Source: Deltaproteobacteria bacterium
GTDB lineage: Bacteria; Desulfobacterota; DSM-4660; Desulfatiglandales; HGW-15
DNA length: 64,000 nucleotides
Direction of reading: 5' to 3'
Assembly (NCBI GenBank): GCA_020060215.1
Contig: JAGVAP010000132.1
Location: forward strand, 186,001-250,000
The first letter of the stretch is position 1. Every line of letters begins with the position of its first letter. This document shows positions 8,052 through 16,665 of the stretch, in pieces. The position numbers and the translations under genes were made by a program. The notes below the pieces were generated by a model. That model searched no databases, was not told the DNA's origin, and was given only the letters and a program-made list of their open reading frames with translations.

Positions 8052-8984
8052 ATGTTTCGAAAAGCAAGACGTTTCAGAGCCCGGGTGTTTGCTCTGACTG
8101 TACTGGTCATGGCGGGGTTTGGATCCATGGAGACGGCCTGCGGCGATTCTCTCGATCTGCTTCGCGTTTCTCTCCCCCGGAGTCTGGGGGAGTGGAAGGC
8201 CGCAGAAGGGGAGGACCGGTTCTACGATGCCAAGACCATCTTTGAGTATATCGACGGAGCCGGCGAGGTCTACCGCGCCTATGGGATGAAACGGTGTCTG
8301 GCCCGCCGTTATGCGGGTGTCCAGGGAGCCGGGATCGTCCTCGACATCTTCGACATGGGCTCCCCGGCCGAGGCCTACGGCGTATTTACCCACGACCTGG
8401 ACGGGGACCCCGTCCAGGTGGGGCAGGAAGGGCTCCACCGTGCAGGGTGGCTGAGATTCTGGAAAGGATCCTACTTTGTCTCCATCCTGGACGAGGTCCA
8501 GGATCCCGCTTCCCGGGAAGCGGCCTCGGACCTGGCCAGGATCGTCTCCGAGATGATCCGGGAGTCCGGGGCAAAACCGGACCTGGTCTCTCGGCTCCCC
8601 GCTCCAGGACTTCAGACCGGGACCATCCGGTACCTTCACGATCCCGTCATCCTGAACACCCACTTCTATCTTTCGGATGAGAATATCCTCCGCCTCGAGC
8701 CCGGAGCGGAGGCTGCTCTTGCGGAGTACCGAAGGGACGGCCGGGGTGCGGCCATGCTCCTGGTCGTCTCCTATCCCTCCGCGGAGAAGGCGGGGGATGC
8801 GCTGCGGAGCGTGCTGCGCCATTACCTGCCGGATGCCGTCGACCATGCGGCCCTTCTCGAGAACGGGAAGTGGTCCGCCGTGGGCTTGCGAGGGAGAATC
8901 GTGGCGTTCGTCCCGGAGGCGGACACAGCCGACCTCTCCAGAGCCCTGGTTTCCGAAACCCTGGCTTCCGCGGTTCGGGAGTAG
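8052..8984 (+). CDS. DUF6599 family exported protein
   Basis: The 310-residue product begins with a basic, hydrophobic signal peptide (RKARRFRARVFALTVLVMAGFG). The mature part has the DUF6599 signatures: LGEWKAAEGEDRFYDAKTIFEYIDGAGEVYRAYGM, a YADVFDMG-like strand (IVLDIFDMGSPAEAYGVF) and a GSYFVSI strand, then a second half with YPSAEKAGDALRSVLRHYLP. It should act in the periplasm. The function is unknown, but this family commonly sits beside DUF362 proteins, as it does here. TGGAG lies six bases before the ATG. The next gene starts 184 bases on, and that gap shows nothing recognisable. Confidence 0.8.
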   Translation: MFRKARRFRARVFALTVLVMAGFGSMETACGDSLDLLRVSLPRSLGEWKAAEGEDRFYDAKTIFEYIDGAGEVYRAYGMKRCLARRYAGVQGAGIVLDIFDMGSPAEAYGVFTHDLDGDPVQVGQEGLHRAGWLRFWKGSYFVSILDEVQDPASREAASDLARIVSEMIRESGAKPDLVSRLPAPGLQTGTIRYLHDPVILNTHFYLSDENILRLEPGAEAALAEYRRDGRGAAMLLVVSYPSAEKAGDALRSVLRHYLPDAVDHAALLENGKWSAVGLRGRIVAFVPEADTADLSRALVSETLASAVRE

Positions 8985-9168
8985 AGATCCGTGCCCTGAC
9001 GACGCGGCTCTCGGATCCCCGGAGGGGTGTGGTGGATGGCGCCGACAAACCGGATGTGGAATATGGGGATATCCAGGAGGACCCTTTTCCGGGTGAGCCA
9101 GTGGTCTCTGACCCCGCCCACCGGATCAGGTTTCCCTCCACGCTATCGTTGCCGGAGAGGAGAGGCCC

Positions 9169-10068
9169 ATGCCGGGGGATAAAAAGGTTTTGACCAGACG
9201 CGATTTCATCAAGGCCGGGGCGTGTGTTGCGGCAGGAGGCGTCATGGGGATCGAGCTGTTCGCTCCGCGCGCCGGAATGGCCCGGGAGAAGAGCAGGGTA
9301 GCCCTTGTCAGGAATTTCGACGTCATCGACCGCAGGGGGAGCATCGTCCCGGACGTGATGGAGGAGATGCTGGACCAGGCCGTGACCGCGCTCACGGAGA
9401 CCCCCGACCCGGGCTCCGCCTGGGAGCGGCTGATCCGGCCGGCCGACGTGGTCGGGATCAAGAGCAACGTGTGGGGGGCCCTTCCGACGCCTCCGGCGCT
9501 TGAGTCGGCCATCCTAAAGCGTGTGATTCGCTCCGGCGTCCAGGAGCAGAAGATCGCGGTGGACGATCGCGGGGTCCTGAAAAGCCCGGTCTTCAGGAAT
9601 TCGACGGCCCTGATCAACACCCGCCCCATGCGCACCCATCACTGGTCAGGGCTGGGGACCCTGATCAAGAACTACATCATGTTCACCGCCCATCCGGCGG
9701 ACTACCATGCCCATGCATGCGAGGGTCTGGGCTCCATCTGGCACCTCCCCCAAGTGAAGGGCAAGACGCGTCTGAACGTCCTGGTGATGCTGACGCCTCA
9801 GTTTCACGGGGCGGGACCTCATCATTTTGCCAAGGAGTTCCTGTGGAACTACTGTGGACTCCTCGTCAGCTCGGACCCGGTCGCCGCGGACGCCACAGGG
9901 GCCTCCATCATCCAGGCCAGGCGAAACCTTCATTTCGGCCGGGAGAAACCCATCAGCCCTCCGCCGCTGCACATCGCCGCAGCAGACCGGAGGTACGGGT
10001 TGGGGAATTGCCGGCCGGACCGGATCGAACTGATCAGGATCGGCGAGGAGAAGGACATCCTGATTTGA
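9169..10068 (+). CDS. DUF362 protein with Tat signal
   Basis: This 299-residue protein starts with a twin-arginine leader (TRRDFIKAG, then AACVAAGGVMG-type hydrophobic segment), so it should be exported folded, probably with a cofactor. The body is a DUF362 domain (KSNVWG near residue 100, LIKNYIMF near residue 165, and a VSSDPVAADATGA segment near residue 235). No cysteine cluster is visible apart from single residues. DUF362 proteins are linked to Fe-S and redox clusters, but no reaction has been settled. GAGGAGAGG precedes the ATG. It is followed by a second DUF362 gene that is cytoplasmic and ferredoxin-fused, suggesting a pair across the membrane. Confidence 0.82.
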   Translation: MPGDKKVLTRRDFIKAGACVAAGGVMGIELFAPRAGMAREKSRVALVRNFDVIDRRGSIVPDVMEEMLDQAVTALTETPDPGSAWERLIRPADVVGIKSNVWGALPTPPALESAILKRVIRSGVQEQKIAVDDRGVLKSPVFRNSTALINTRPMRTHHWSGLGTLIKNYIMFTAHPADYHAHACEGLGSIWHLPQVKGKTRLNVLVMLTPQFHGAGPHHFAKEFLWNYCGLLVSSDPVAADATGASIIQARRNLHFGREKPISPPPLHIAAADRRYGLGNCRPDRIELIRIGEEKDILI

Positions 10069-10079
10069 GAATTTGAGGT

Positions 10080-10145
10080 CCTCTGTGTCTTCGTGTCTTC
10101 GTGGCAGAAGGTCTTACGCCACCAGGACACAAAGACACGACGAGG
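10080..10145. repeat. dispersed inverted repeat, copy A (TTCGTGTCTT family)
   Basis: The left arm (10080-10105) and right arm (10118-10145) are imperfect reverse complements built on GTGTCTTCGTGTC and GACACAAAGACAC, separated by about a dozen bases. Related sequence appears at 34031-34131 and 47763-47821. It lies between two DUF362 genes and supplies a spurious in-frame ATG at 10101. Confidence 0.7.
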
Positions 10146-10166
10146 AGGGGAAGGAGCGTCATTCGA

Positions 10167-11300
10167 TTGTCTGACATCGCTTTGGTACGCTGCGGTTCCT
10201 ACGACGCACCGGAGTTCGAGACCGCCGTCAGGAGGGCGGTAGATCTCCTGGGCGGGATGTCCCGTTTCGTGAGGAAGGGTCAGAGGGTCCTGCTCAAACC
10301 GAATCTCCTCTCGGCCAGGGAACCGGCAAGGAGGGTCACCACGGACCCGGCCATGGTGACCGCAGTCGCCCGTCTTGTCCTGGAGGCGGGCGGCATCCCT
10401 TTCATCGGTGACAGCCCGGGCCTGGATTCCTTCGCCCGGGTCGCGGCCAAGACAGGCATGGTCGATGTCGCCCGAAGCCTCGGGATCGAGCTCATCGAGC
10501 TTTCCGACTCCGTCCCGGCCCCTGTGGAAGAGGGGATGGTGTTCAAGCGACTGGAGCTGTCGCGCCATGCCCTCGAAGCGGATGTCTTGATCAATCTCCC
10601 CAAGCTCAAGACCCATACCCAGATGCTCCTGACGCTGGGCGTGAAGAATCTGTTCGGCACCGTGGTGGCCCAGAGAAAGGCGGAGTGGCACTATATGACG
10701 GGCATGAACCGGCAGACCTTCGCCTCCCTGCACCTGGACATCTACCGGACGCTCAACCCGGCCCTTACCATCCTGGACGGGGTCTGGGCCATGGAAGGAT
10801 ACGGCCCGGGCAACGGCACCCCGAAGCACCTCGGCCTGGTGGCGGCTGCAGAAGACGCGGTAGCACTGGACACGAGGGTGGCCCACCTGCTGGGGGCATC
10901 CCTCCAGGACTTCCCCCTTTACAGGGAGGCCCGCGCGAGGGGTATGGGAGAGACCGACATCGCCCGCGTCCGCTGTCTGGGGGATCCCCTCCCGGCGTTT
11001 ACGGCGACGCCCTTCCAGATACCGGCGCTGGATTCGCTCGGCGTCATGCCCGCCGTCTTGAGCCGTGTGGCGGGCCGATTTCTGATTTCGAGACCCGACC
11101 ATCACAGCGAACGGTGCACCGGCTGTGGTCAATGCAACCAGATCTGTCCGGCCGATGCCATCGAGCGCTCCGGAAGGAGGATCCATTTCGACCACCACCG
11201 CTGCATCCGCTGCTACTGCTGCCAGGAAGTCTGCCCCGAAGATGCCATTGGATTCAAGAAGGGGATGATCGTGAAGACGCTGAACTGGCTGAGGAGGTAA
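10167..11300 (+). CDS. DUF362 protein with C-terminal 2x[4Fe-4S] ferredoxin domain
   Basis: From TTG at 10167 the product is 377 residues, with no signal peptide. The DUF362 domain includes LLKPNLLS, DSPG near residue 85, NLPKLKTHTQM, and GVKNLFGTV. The C-terminus holds two classic ferredoxin motifs, CTGCGQCNQICP and CIRCYCCQEVCP, each CX2CX2CX3CP, so it should carry two [4Fe-4S] clusters and move electrons. The TTG start is chosen because AAGGAG ends ten bases upstream and because the alternative ATG at 10101 lies inside a dispersed repeat. The stop codon lies inside the Shine-Dalgarno of the next gene, implying translational coupling. Confidence 0.85.
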   Translation: MSDIALVRCGSYDAPEFETAVRRAVDLLGGMSRFVRKGQRVLLKPNLLSAREPARRVTTDPAMVTAVARLVLEAGGIPFIGDSPGLDSFARVAAKTGMVDVARSLGIELIELSDSVPAPVEEGMVFKRLELSRHALEADVLINLPKLKTHTQMLLTLGVKNLFGTVVAQRKAEWHYMTGMNRQTFASLHLDIYRTLNPALTILDGVWAMEGYGPGNGTPKHLGLVAAAEDAVALDTRVAHLLGASLQDFPLYREARARGMGETDIARVRCLGDPLPAFTATPFQIPALDSLGVMPAVLSRVAGRFLISRPDHHSERCTGCGQCNQICPADAIERSGRRIHFDHHRCIRCYCCQEVCPEDAIGFKKGMIVKTLNWLRR

Positions 11301-11302
11301 AC

Positions 11303-11806
11303 CTGGGCGCAATCGAACGAGAGATCGCGAGGGCCCGGGAGCTGGTGGGTTCGTTCGGCCCCTTCTTACGAAAGGACGCCGAGATCCGGGTTCTTCTTCG
11401 CGAGTATCGCGAAATGATTCAGGCCACCCAGCGAACGATGGCGCAGGAACGGGTTTCGCAGGCGTGCGGGATCTGCGACGAACGGATCAGCAGGGGCGGC
11501 TGCTGCTTCCCCGGGGTGGAGGATTGGTACGATTCCATCCTGCTCGCCGTCAACCTCCTCCTGGGAAGGGACCTCCCCGAGCGGTCCGAGATACCGGACG
11601 CCTGTTTCTTTGCGGGACCGAGAGGCTGCAGGCTTTTTGCGCGCCATTCGTTCTGCATCAATTACTTCTGCCCTGCCCTGAGGCATCAGCTGAAAGGGGA
11701 ACCGCAGACGAGACTCGACACCGCAGCGGGCCGTGAACTCCTCTGCGGATGGCACCTGGAGAGGACGATCCGCCGTCAGATGGAGCGCCTGAACGCTTCC
11801 CCTTGA
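11303..11806 (+). CDS. cysteine-rich hypothetical protein (about 167 aa)
   Basis: I do not recognise a named family. About ten cysteines occur in pairs or near-pairs (CGIC, then GGCCFPG, then CFFAGPRGC, CINYFC and LLCGW), a pattern typical of metal or Fe-S binding proteins. There is no membrane segment. No ATG, GTG or TTG lies near the ideal GAGGAGGT at 11291-11298; the first usable codon after it is CTG at 11303, with GTG at 11345 as the conventional alternative. It follows the ferredoxin-fused DUF362 gene with a two-base gap, so it is likely part of the same redox module. Confidence 0.6.
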   Translation: MGAIEREIARARELVGSFGPFLRKDAEIRVLLREYREMIQATQRTMAQERVSQACGICDERISRGGCCFPGVEDWYDSILLAVNLLLGRDLPERSEIPDACFFAGPRGCRLFARHSFCINYFCPALRHQLKGEPQTRLDTAAGRELLCGWHLERTIRRQMERLNASP

Positions 11807-11830
11807 CAAACGAATACGCAACCCTATCGT
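11803..11830 (+). promoter_or_regulatory. possible sigma70 promoter overlapping the stop of the Cys-rich gene
   Basis: A perfect TTGACA at 11803-11808 is followed after 16 bases by TATCGT (11825-11830), which matches four of six. It could drive the membrane protein gene at 12241 with a leader of about 400 bases. Confidence 0.4.
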
Positions 11831-12240
11831 TTCTGAAATATCGCTTCTCGAAACACAACTTATTTGGTTGGGGGCGCTTCCCTATAGAACAATCCTTTCT
11901 CCCCTCCATACTTCGCGCGTCTGTATCAAACCAGGTTCATCTCCTGAAGATGCGGCAGGCCGGGTCCATGACCGTGATGGAATTTCGATCCGAATCGGCG
12001 AGGGGGGATTTAGCCGAAGTGTCCCGGATTTAGAAATTTGACTTGAAATCGCTACTCAATCGAGGCATAAAATGGGAGCTTTATATTACTTCAGCAGATG
12101 CTGAGGAGCCTTTCTCTCAGGATGCAGCCGGTGGACAAGCACCGTTCTCCCTGGGAGCTTTTTTGCGCGCGGAGCTACCCGCCGCTGGCGGACTCCGTTT
12201 CCGACCTTCCCATCCCATTCAGGAATGCAAAGGAAAAACT
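11807..12240. other. 434-base non-coding stretch before the Cys-rich membrane protein gene
   Basis: The stretch is relatively A+T rich. It contains several small hairpins: CTGAG/CTCAG near 12100-12120, CGGTG/CACCG with a six-base loop near 12130-12146, and a duplicated TGGGAGCTT (near 12070 and 12155). I do not recognise a riboswitch class. Open frames crossing it look like chance extensions. Confidence 0.4.
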
Positions 12241-12780
12241 ATGAACTCCGTTGAATCTCAGGTCAGGGATATGGTCCGTTTCAGAGCCACGGTGTACCCG
12301 CATCTCAGAAAACTGGGATGGGCTGCAACCAGGTTCTTTTTTATCTTCTGTTCGGGTCTGTCCGTCACCTCGGTGGTCGGCTGCTTTATCCTCTCACCCC
12401 TGTTCTGCTATTGGTTTTTCGGTAATTTTCGCTTCTGGAAGTATCTCCATTTTGCCGTGCCCATGATCCTCTACTCCTATTACCTCGCCTACCTGTATCT
12501 CCGGGGACGATCGGTCCCGTCGTTTTCCTGGACCGCTCCGCCCATGAGCGGACCGGATCTCTCGCTCGTCCGGATCAACCCCAAGTGGCGCCACGGCGAG
12601 TCTTGCGGTGACTGCGGCATCTGCTGCCGGGCCATTCGCTGTCCTTTTCAGGACAAGGAAAAAGGGCACTGTCTGAGCTACGATTCCTTTTACTGGCGGT
12701 ACTTCAACTGCGGGCGCTACCCATCGGAGCAGAGAGAAATCGACTTCTACCGTTGCCCCAAGTGGCTCATGAGAGGATAA
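12241..12780 (+). CDS. Cys-rich membrane protein, C-terminal CX2CGXCC motif
   Basis: The 179-residue product has two or three hydrophobic helices (about residues 28-62 and 70-88) and a cytoplasmic-looking C-terminal region with SCGDCGICCRAIRCPF, then CLSYDS, FNCGRYP and YRCPKW. The CX2CX2CC motif and spacing recall YkgJ-type Fe-S or zinc clusters, but I cannot assign a family. AAAGGA precedes the ATG. It lies after the DUF362 and Cys-rich genes but behind its own 434-base gap, so it may be a separate transcription unit. It converges with the chemoreceptor gene. Confidence 0.65.
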   Translation: MNSVESQVRDMVRFRATVYPHLRKLGWAATRFFFIFCSGLSVTSVVGCFILSPLFCYWFFGNFRFWKYLHFAVPMILYSYYLAYLYLRGRSVPSFSWTAPPMSGPDLSLVRINPKWRHGESCGDCGICCRAIRCPFQDKEKGHCLSYDSFYWRYFNCGRYPSEQREIDFYRCPKWLMRG

Positions 12781-12786
12781 GAGACG

Positions 12787-12817
12787 CACGGCCTGGGACC
12801 ATTCTCCCCCGGCCGTG
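12787..12817. terminator. stem-loop between convergent genes
   Basis: CACGGCC (12787-12793) pairs with GGCCGTG (12811-12817) around a 17-base loop. There is no clear T-tract on either side, so termination is only probable from its place between convergent stops. Confidence 0.35.
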
Positions 12818-12857
12818 TGCAGTGAACATCTGCGAGTCGGTGGAGTCAGGTGCAGGC

Positions 12858-14570
12858 CTAGCCCGAACCTTGCTCGGATCCTCCTCTTACCATGATATGG
12901 AGCTCCCGTACGAACCTCTTCATCTGATCGGCCTGGGCATTCATCTCTTCCGAGGCGCTGGCCGATTCCTCGGCACCGGCCGCGGTCTGCTGTACCACCT
13001 TGTCCATCTCCGCTACGGCCTTGTTCAACTGCTCGATTCCCTGGGCCTGTTCCCTGGATGCAGCGGCGATCTCGGCCACCAGGCTCGAAACGGTCGTCGC
13101 GCTCTCCGCCACCTTTTTGAAGGTCTCGTTGGTCGTGTCCACCAGCGTCCTCCCACTCTTCACCCGCTTGATCGTCTCCTCGATCATGCCCGCGGTATTC
13201 CTGGCAGCATCGGCAGCCCTCATGGCCAGGTTTCGGACCTCGTCGGCAACGACCGCAAAACCGGCTCCGGCCTGTCCGGCCCTTGCCGCCTCCACGGCCG
13301 CGTTCAACGCCAGAAGATTCGTCTGGAAGGCGATCTCATCGATGGCCTTGATGATCTTCCCGGTCTGGTCGCTTGCCTCCGATATGCGCTCCATGGACTT
13401 GGTCAGGTCGTCCATGGAGGTGTTTGCCGACTCCACCATCTGCTTTGAAGCCTGCATCAGGCTGTCGGCCTCGCTGGCGTGGTCCGCGTTCTGCTTGGTC
13501 ATGGAGGACATCTCCTCGAGGGACGACGAGGTCTCCTCGATGGTGGAGGCCTGCTCGGAGGCGCCCTGCGCAAGGGATTGAGACGAGGCGGATACCTGGG
13601 CCGCCGCAGCGGAGACCTCGGCGGCGCCCTCCGAGATCCCCCGGATGACGGCCTTGAGCTTGTTCACGATGCTGCGGATCGAGATGACGGCATATCCGAT
13701 CCCCAGGACCAGCGCGAAGATCATGAATCCGAAGATCAGGACGACCGAGCTCCGAGTCTGTAGGCCGACCCTGTCCACAGCGGCCCGACCGAGTTCGGCG
13801 CAGATCCCGTCGATCCTCTTCTTGTGACCTTCCATCTTGGTCCCGATCTTCGACTGCTCCACGACCTCTCCACGGTGCTCCTGCAGCTTGGCCGTGATGG
13901 CCTTGAACTGGACGCCGATCTTTTCGTTTACGGAACTGAGCTCCTGGCTTCCGCTGATCTTTTCCGCCCACTCCTTGATCGACGCGTTCAGAACGGAAAG
14001 CTCCTTTTCGACTGTTTTCCAGTTCTCTTCGGTGCTTCTCATCAGGTAGCCTGCGGCTACGCCCTTGAGTACTTTTCCCGAAGTCACCATGCCTTCGTGG
14101 AACAGGACGCCCTGATCCATGAGACCGATCAGGGGGTCCATGCCATTGCGGACCGCCTCCTCCACTCCGATCTTTTCCTTCTCGACGCGGACGAATTCAT
14201 TGAGCGCATTTCGGTATTGATGCACCTCCGCCTCCGCCTCTGTGAGCCCTTTCCCGGCCTCGATGTCCCCGACATGATCCCTGACTCTCCGGATGGAGGT
14301 CAGCGCCTGCTCGAGCCCCCCGTGTGCGGCCTTCAGGCTGTTCTGCCCTCGCTCCACCTCGCCCATGGCATAGGCCAGGAGGAGCTGATCGATGTGTCCC
14401 TTGGCCGAAGCCAGGACTCCCTGGATTTCGCTGACGTGCTGGTAGAACCCTGTGACGTTCATGACCCTGTTGAGACCGATGTACCCTGCCGTCCCCATGG
14501 CCGTCATGAGAAAAAGGATCAAGACCACTCCTGACGCTATTTTCTTCCCCAAGGTGAAGTGGAATCGCAT
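12858..14570 (-). CDS. methyl-accepting chemotaxis protein
   Basis: The 570-residue chain has a first transmembrane helix (about residues 10-32), a helical periplasmic domain of about 240 residues, a second helix ([22 protein letters not shown]), and a long cytoplasmic coiled coil. The coil carries the signature hairpin [20 protein letters not shown] near residues 410-430. No C-terminal CheR-binding pentapeptide is visible. It should signal through CheW/CheA, none of which are in the window. ATG at 14570 is preferred because the n-region [14 protein letters not shown] directly precedes the first helix; an in-frame ATG at 14675 adds 35 unlikely residues. The ligand is unknown. Confidence 0.9.
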   Translation of the reverse strand: MRFHFTLGKKIASGVVLILFLMTAMGTAGYIGLNRVMNVTGFYQHVSEIQGVLASAKGHIDQLLLAYAMGEVERGQNSLKAAHGGLEQALTSIRRVRDHVGDIEAGKGLTEAEAEVHQYRNALNEFVRVEKEKIGVEEAVRNGMDPLIGLMDQGVLFHEGMVTSGKVLKGVAAGYLMRSTEENWKTVEKELSVLNASIKEWAEKISGSQELSSVNEKIGVQFKAITAKLQEHRGEVVEQSKIGTKMEGHKKRIDGICAELGRAAVDRVGLQTRSSVVLIFGFMIFALVLGIGYAVISIRSIVNKLKAVIRGISEGAAEVSAAAAQVSASSQSLAQGASEQASTIEETSSSLEEMSSMTKQNADHASEADSLMQASKQMVESANTSMDDLTKSMERISEASDQTGKIIKAIDEIAFQTNLLALNAAVEAARAGQAGAGFAVVADEVRNLAMRAADAARNTAGMIEETIKRVKSGRTLVDTTNETFKKVAESATTVSSLVAEIAAASREQAQGIEQLNKAVAEMDKVVQQTAAGAEESASASEEMNAQADQMKRFVRELHIMVRGGSEQGSG

Positions 14571-14719
14571 GCGTTTTTCCCCCGCTGGTTGATTGCAGTG
14601 GCGCGAGCCGGCAAAACCGCAGGGTTCTTCTTTCAGCCGAAGCTCGCATTCACCTGTATCATCGGCCATATGCACGGGAACTTAAGGGTTGCCGAACGAT
14701 TCTTTCTCTGATTTTCCAC

Positions 14720-14749
14720 TTGATGGGGATTCACCAAATCATCTATAAA
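14720..14749 (+). promoter_or_regulatory. sigma70-type promoter for the cooC-like gene
   Basis: TTGATG (14720-14725), 18 bases, TATAAA (14744-14749). The predicted transcript starts about 25 bases before the ATG at 14781 and would cover cooC-like, serC and asnS. Confidence 0.5.
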
Positions 14750-14780
14750 GATCTCATCAACCCCAGGAGTGCCCCCTCGT

Positions 14781-15545
14781 ATGAAAATCGCCGTAAGCGG
14801 AAAAGGCGGGGTGGGAAAGACCACCTTCGCCTCCTTTCTCATCCGCGCCCTTGCGGATGAAGGGAAGAAGGTCCTTGCCATCGATGCGGACCCGGACGCC
14901 AACCTGGCCCAGGCCTTAGGCGTGACGGACCTTTCCGGAATCATCCCCATTTCGCAGATGAAGGAGCTGATCGAGGAGAGGACCGAGGCCAAGGTCGGAA
15001 CCATGGGCTCTTTTTTCAAGCTGAACCCCAAGGTCGACGATCTTCCGGAGAGACTCTCCATGAAGGTGGACGGCATAAGGCTCATGGTGCTTGGAGGCGT
15101 GAAAAAGGGGGGCGCGGGCTGTATCTGTCCCGAAAGTACGCTCCTCAAGAACCTGGTCAGGCACATCGTGCTGGCCAGGGATGAGGCGGTCGTCCTGGAT
15201 ATGGAAGCGGGATTGGAGCACCTGGGTCGCGGGACGGCGATGGCCGTCGGAAGCCTGGTGGTGGTGGTGGAGCCTGGAAGACGCAGTATAGAGACCGCGG
15301 AACAGATCCGGCGGCTGGCGGATGACATCGGGCTCAGGAAGCTCAGCCTGGTGGGCAACAAGATCCGCTCCGAGCAGGATCGGCAATTCCTCCTCTCCCA
15401 CATGCCGGGTTTCGATTTCCTGGGGTTCATTCCCTTTGAGAACAGGATCATCGAGGCGGACCTCGAGGGCCGCCCTCCTTTTGAGACGACCCCCGAGGGG
15501 TTGAACCTCGCCAGGGAGATGATTCGGAAGCTGTCGGCGGACTGA
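14781..15545 (+). CDS. CooC/MinD-like P-loop ATPase (nickel-insertion accessory type)
   Basis: The 254-residue protein opens with a deviant Walker A motif, GKGGVGKTT (residues 7-15), and continues with the SIMIBI-class IDADPDANLAQALG segment. Downstream are GCICPES with a CXC pair (about residues 113-116) and VVLDMEAGLEHLGRG, both typical of CooC-type ATPases that help insert nickel into carbon monoxide dehydrogenase. No CO dehydrogenase gene is in this window, so the partner must lie elsewhere or differ. AGGAG lies 11 bases before the ATG; a GTG four codons earlier is an alternative. It is followed after 34 bases by serC. Confidence 0.82.
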   Translation: MKIAVSGKGGVGKTTFASFLIRALADEGKKVLAIDADPDANLAQALGVTDLSGIIPISQMKELIEERTEAKVGTMGSFFKLNPKVDDLPERLSMKVDGIRLMVLGGVKKGGAGCICPESTLLKNLVRHIVLARDEAVVLDMEAGLEHLGRGTAMAVGSLVVVVEPGRRSIETAEQIRRLADDIGLRKLSLVGNKIRSEQDRQFLLSHMPGFDFLGFIPFENRIIEADLEGRPPFETTPEGLNLAREMIRKLSAD

Positions 15546-15579
15546 TCCATACCTGTTACCCATTCAGAAAGAGGTGACC

Positions 15580-16665
15580 ATGAGCAAGAGAATCCACAAT
15601 TTCAACGCAGGCCCGGCGGCCCTTCCCCTCCCGGTCTTGGAGCAGATCAGGGAGGAATTTCTCGACTACAGAGGGACAGGGATGTCCATCACCGAGATCA
15701 GCCACCGCTCCAAGCAGTTCGAGGAGATCGTAAATGATGCCGTTGCGAGGGTGAAGAGACTCCTGAGCCTGGGCGATGAATTCCAGGTCCTCTTCATCCA
15801 GGGAGGCGCGAGCCTCCAGTTCACCATGGTCCCCATGAACCTGGCCGGCGCCGGGAAAGGTGTGGACTACATCAACACGGGCACATGGTCCACCAAGGCC
15901 ATCAAGGAGGCCAAGATCCTCGGCAAGGAGGTGCGTGTGATCGCCACATCCGAGGACAAGAACTTCTCCTACATCCCCAAGAGATATGAACCGAGCAGGG
16001 ATGCGGCCTATCTCCACTTCACCTCCAATAACACCATCAAGGGCACCCAGTGGAAGGAGTTCCCCAAGGCAGGGAGTGTCCCGCTGGTGAGCGACATGTC
16101 CTCGGATTTCCTGAGCCGGCCCTTCGACGGTTCGCCCTTCGGCCTGATCTATGCCGGAGCGCAGAAGAACATCGGCCCTGCAGGGATCGCCCTCGTCATC
16201 ATCCGCCGCGACATGATGGAGAGGATCCCCGCGAATCTCCCGAGCATGCTGAGCTACAAGTCCTATGCAGATTCGAATTCCCTTTACAACACGCCGTCCT
16301 GCTTTACCATCTACACCATCGGGCTCGTCTTGAGATGGCTGGAGGAGACGATCGGCGGACTGAAGGCCATGGATGGACTCAACCGGGAGAAGGCAAGGCT
16401 CGTGTACGAGGTCATCGATCGCACGGGCTTCTACCGAGGCACTGCGGAGAAGGAAAGCCGGTCGATGATGAATATCACCTTCAGGCTTCAGAACGAGGAG
16501 TTGGAGGCGAGATTCATCGCCCAGGCGCAGAAGGAAGGACTGGGCGGTCTCAAGGGGCATCGCTCGGTCGGGGGGTGCAGGGCATCCATCTACAACGCCG
16601 TGGGCATGGATGCGATCAAGGGACTCGTGCAGTTCATGTCGGATTTCGAGGCCAAGGCGGGTTGA
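15580..16665 (+). CDS. serC: phosphoserine aminotransferase
   Basis: This 361-residue class V aminotransferase converts 3-phosphohydroxypyruvate and glutamate to phosphoserine in serine synthesis. The N-terminus [14 protein letters not shown] is diagnostic, as are [12 protein letters not shown], the PLP-lysine segment [11 protein letters not shown] (K196), and the C-terminal [18 protein letters not shown]. Length and motifs are normal. GAGGTG sits three bases before the ATG at 15580; GTG at 15574 is a less likely start. The stop overlaps the start of asnS (TGATG), so the two are translationally coupled. This pairing of serine synthesis with an amidotransferase-free asparaginyl-tRNA synthetase is unusual to the eye. 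Confidence 0.95.
   Translation: MSKRIHNFNAGPAALPLPVLEQIREEFLDYRGTGMSITEISHRSKQFEEIVNDAVARVKRLLSLGDEFQVLFIQGGASLQFTMVPMNLAGAGKGVDYINTGTWSTKAIKEAKILGKEVRVIATSEDKNFSYIPKRYEPSRDAAYLHFTSNNTIKGTQWKEFPKAGSVPLVSDMSSDFLSRPFDGSPFGLIYAGAQKNIGPAGIALVIIRRDMMERIPANLPSMLSYKSYADSNSLYNTPSCFTIYTIGLVLRWLEETIGGLKAMDGLNREKARLVYEVIDRTGFYRGTAEKESRSMMNITFRLQNEELEARFIAQAQKEGLGGLKGHRSVGGCRASIYNAVGMDAIKGLVQFMSDFEAKAG

Noticed and set aside
12090..12175. Known riboswitch or attenuator before the Cys-rich membrane protein
   Set aside because: Several small hairpins are present, but the only T-tract follows a stem too short to terminate, and no class matched.
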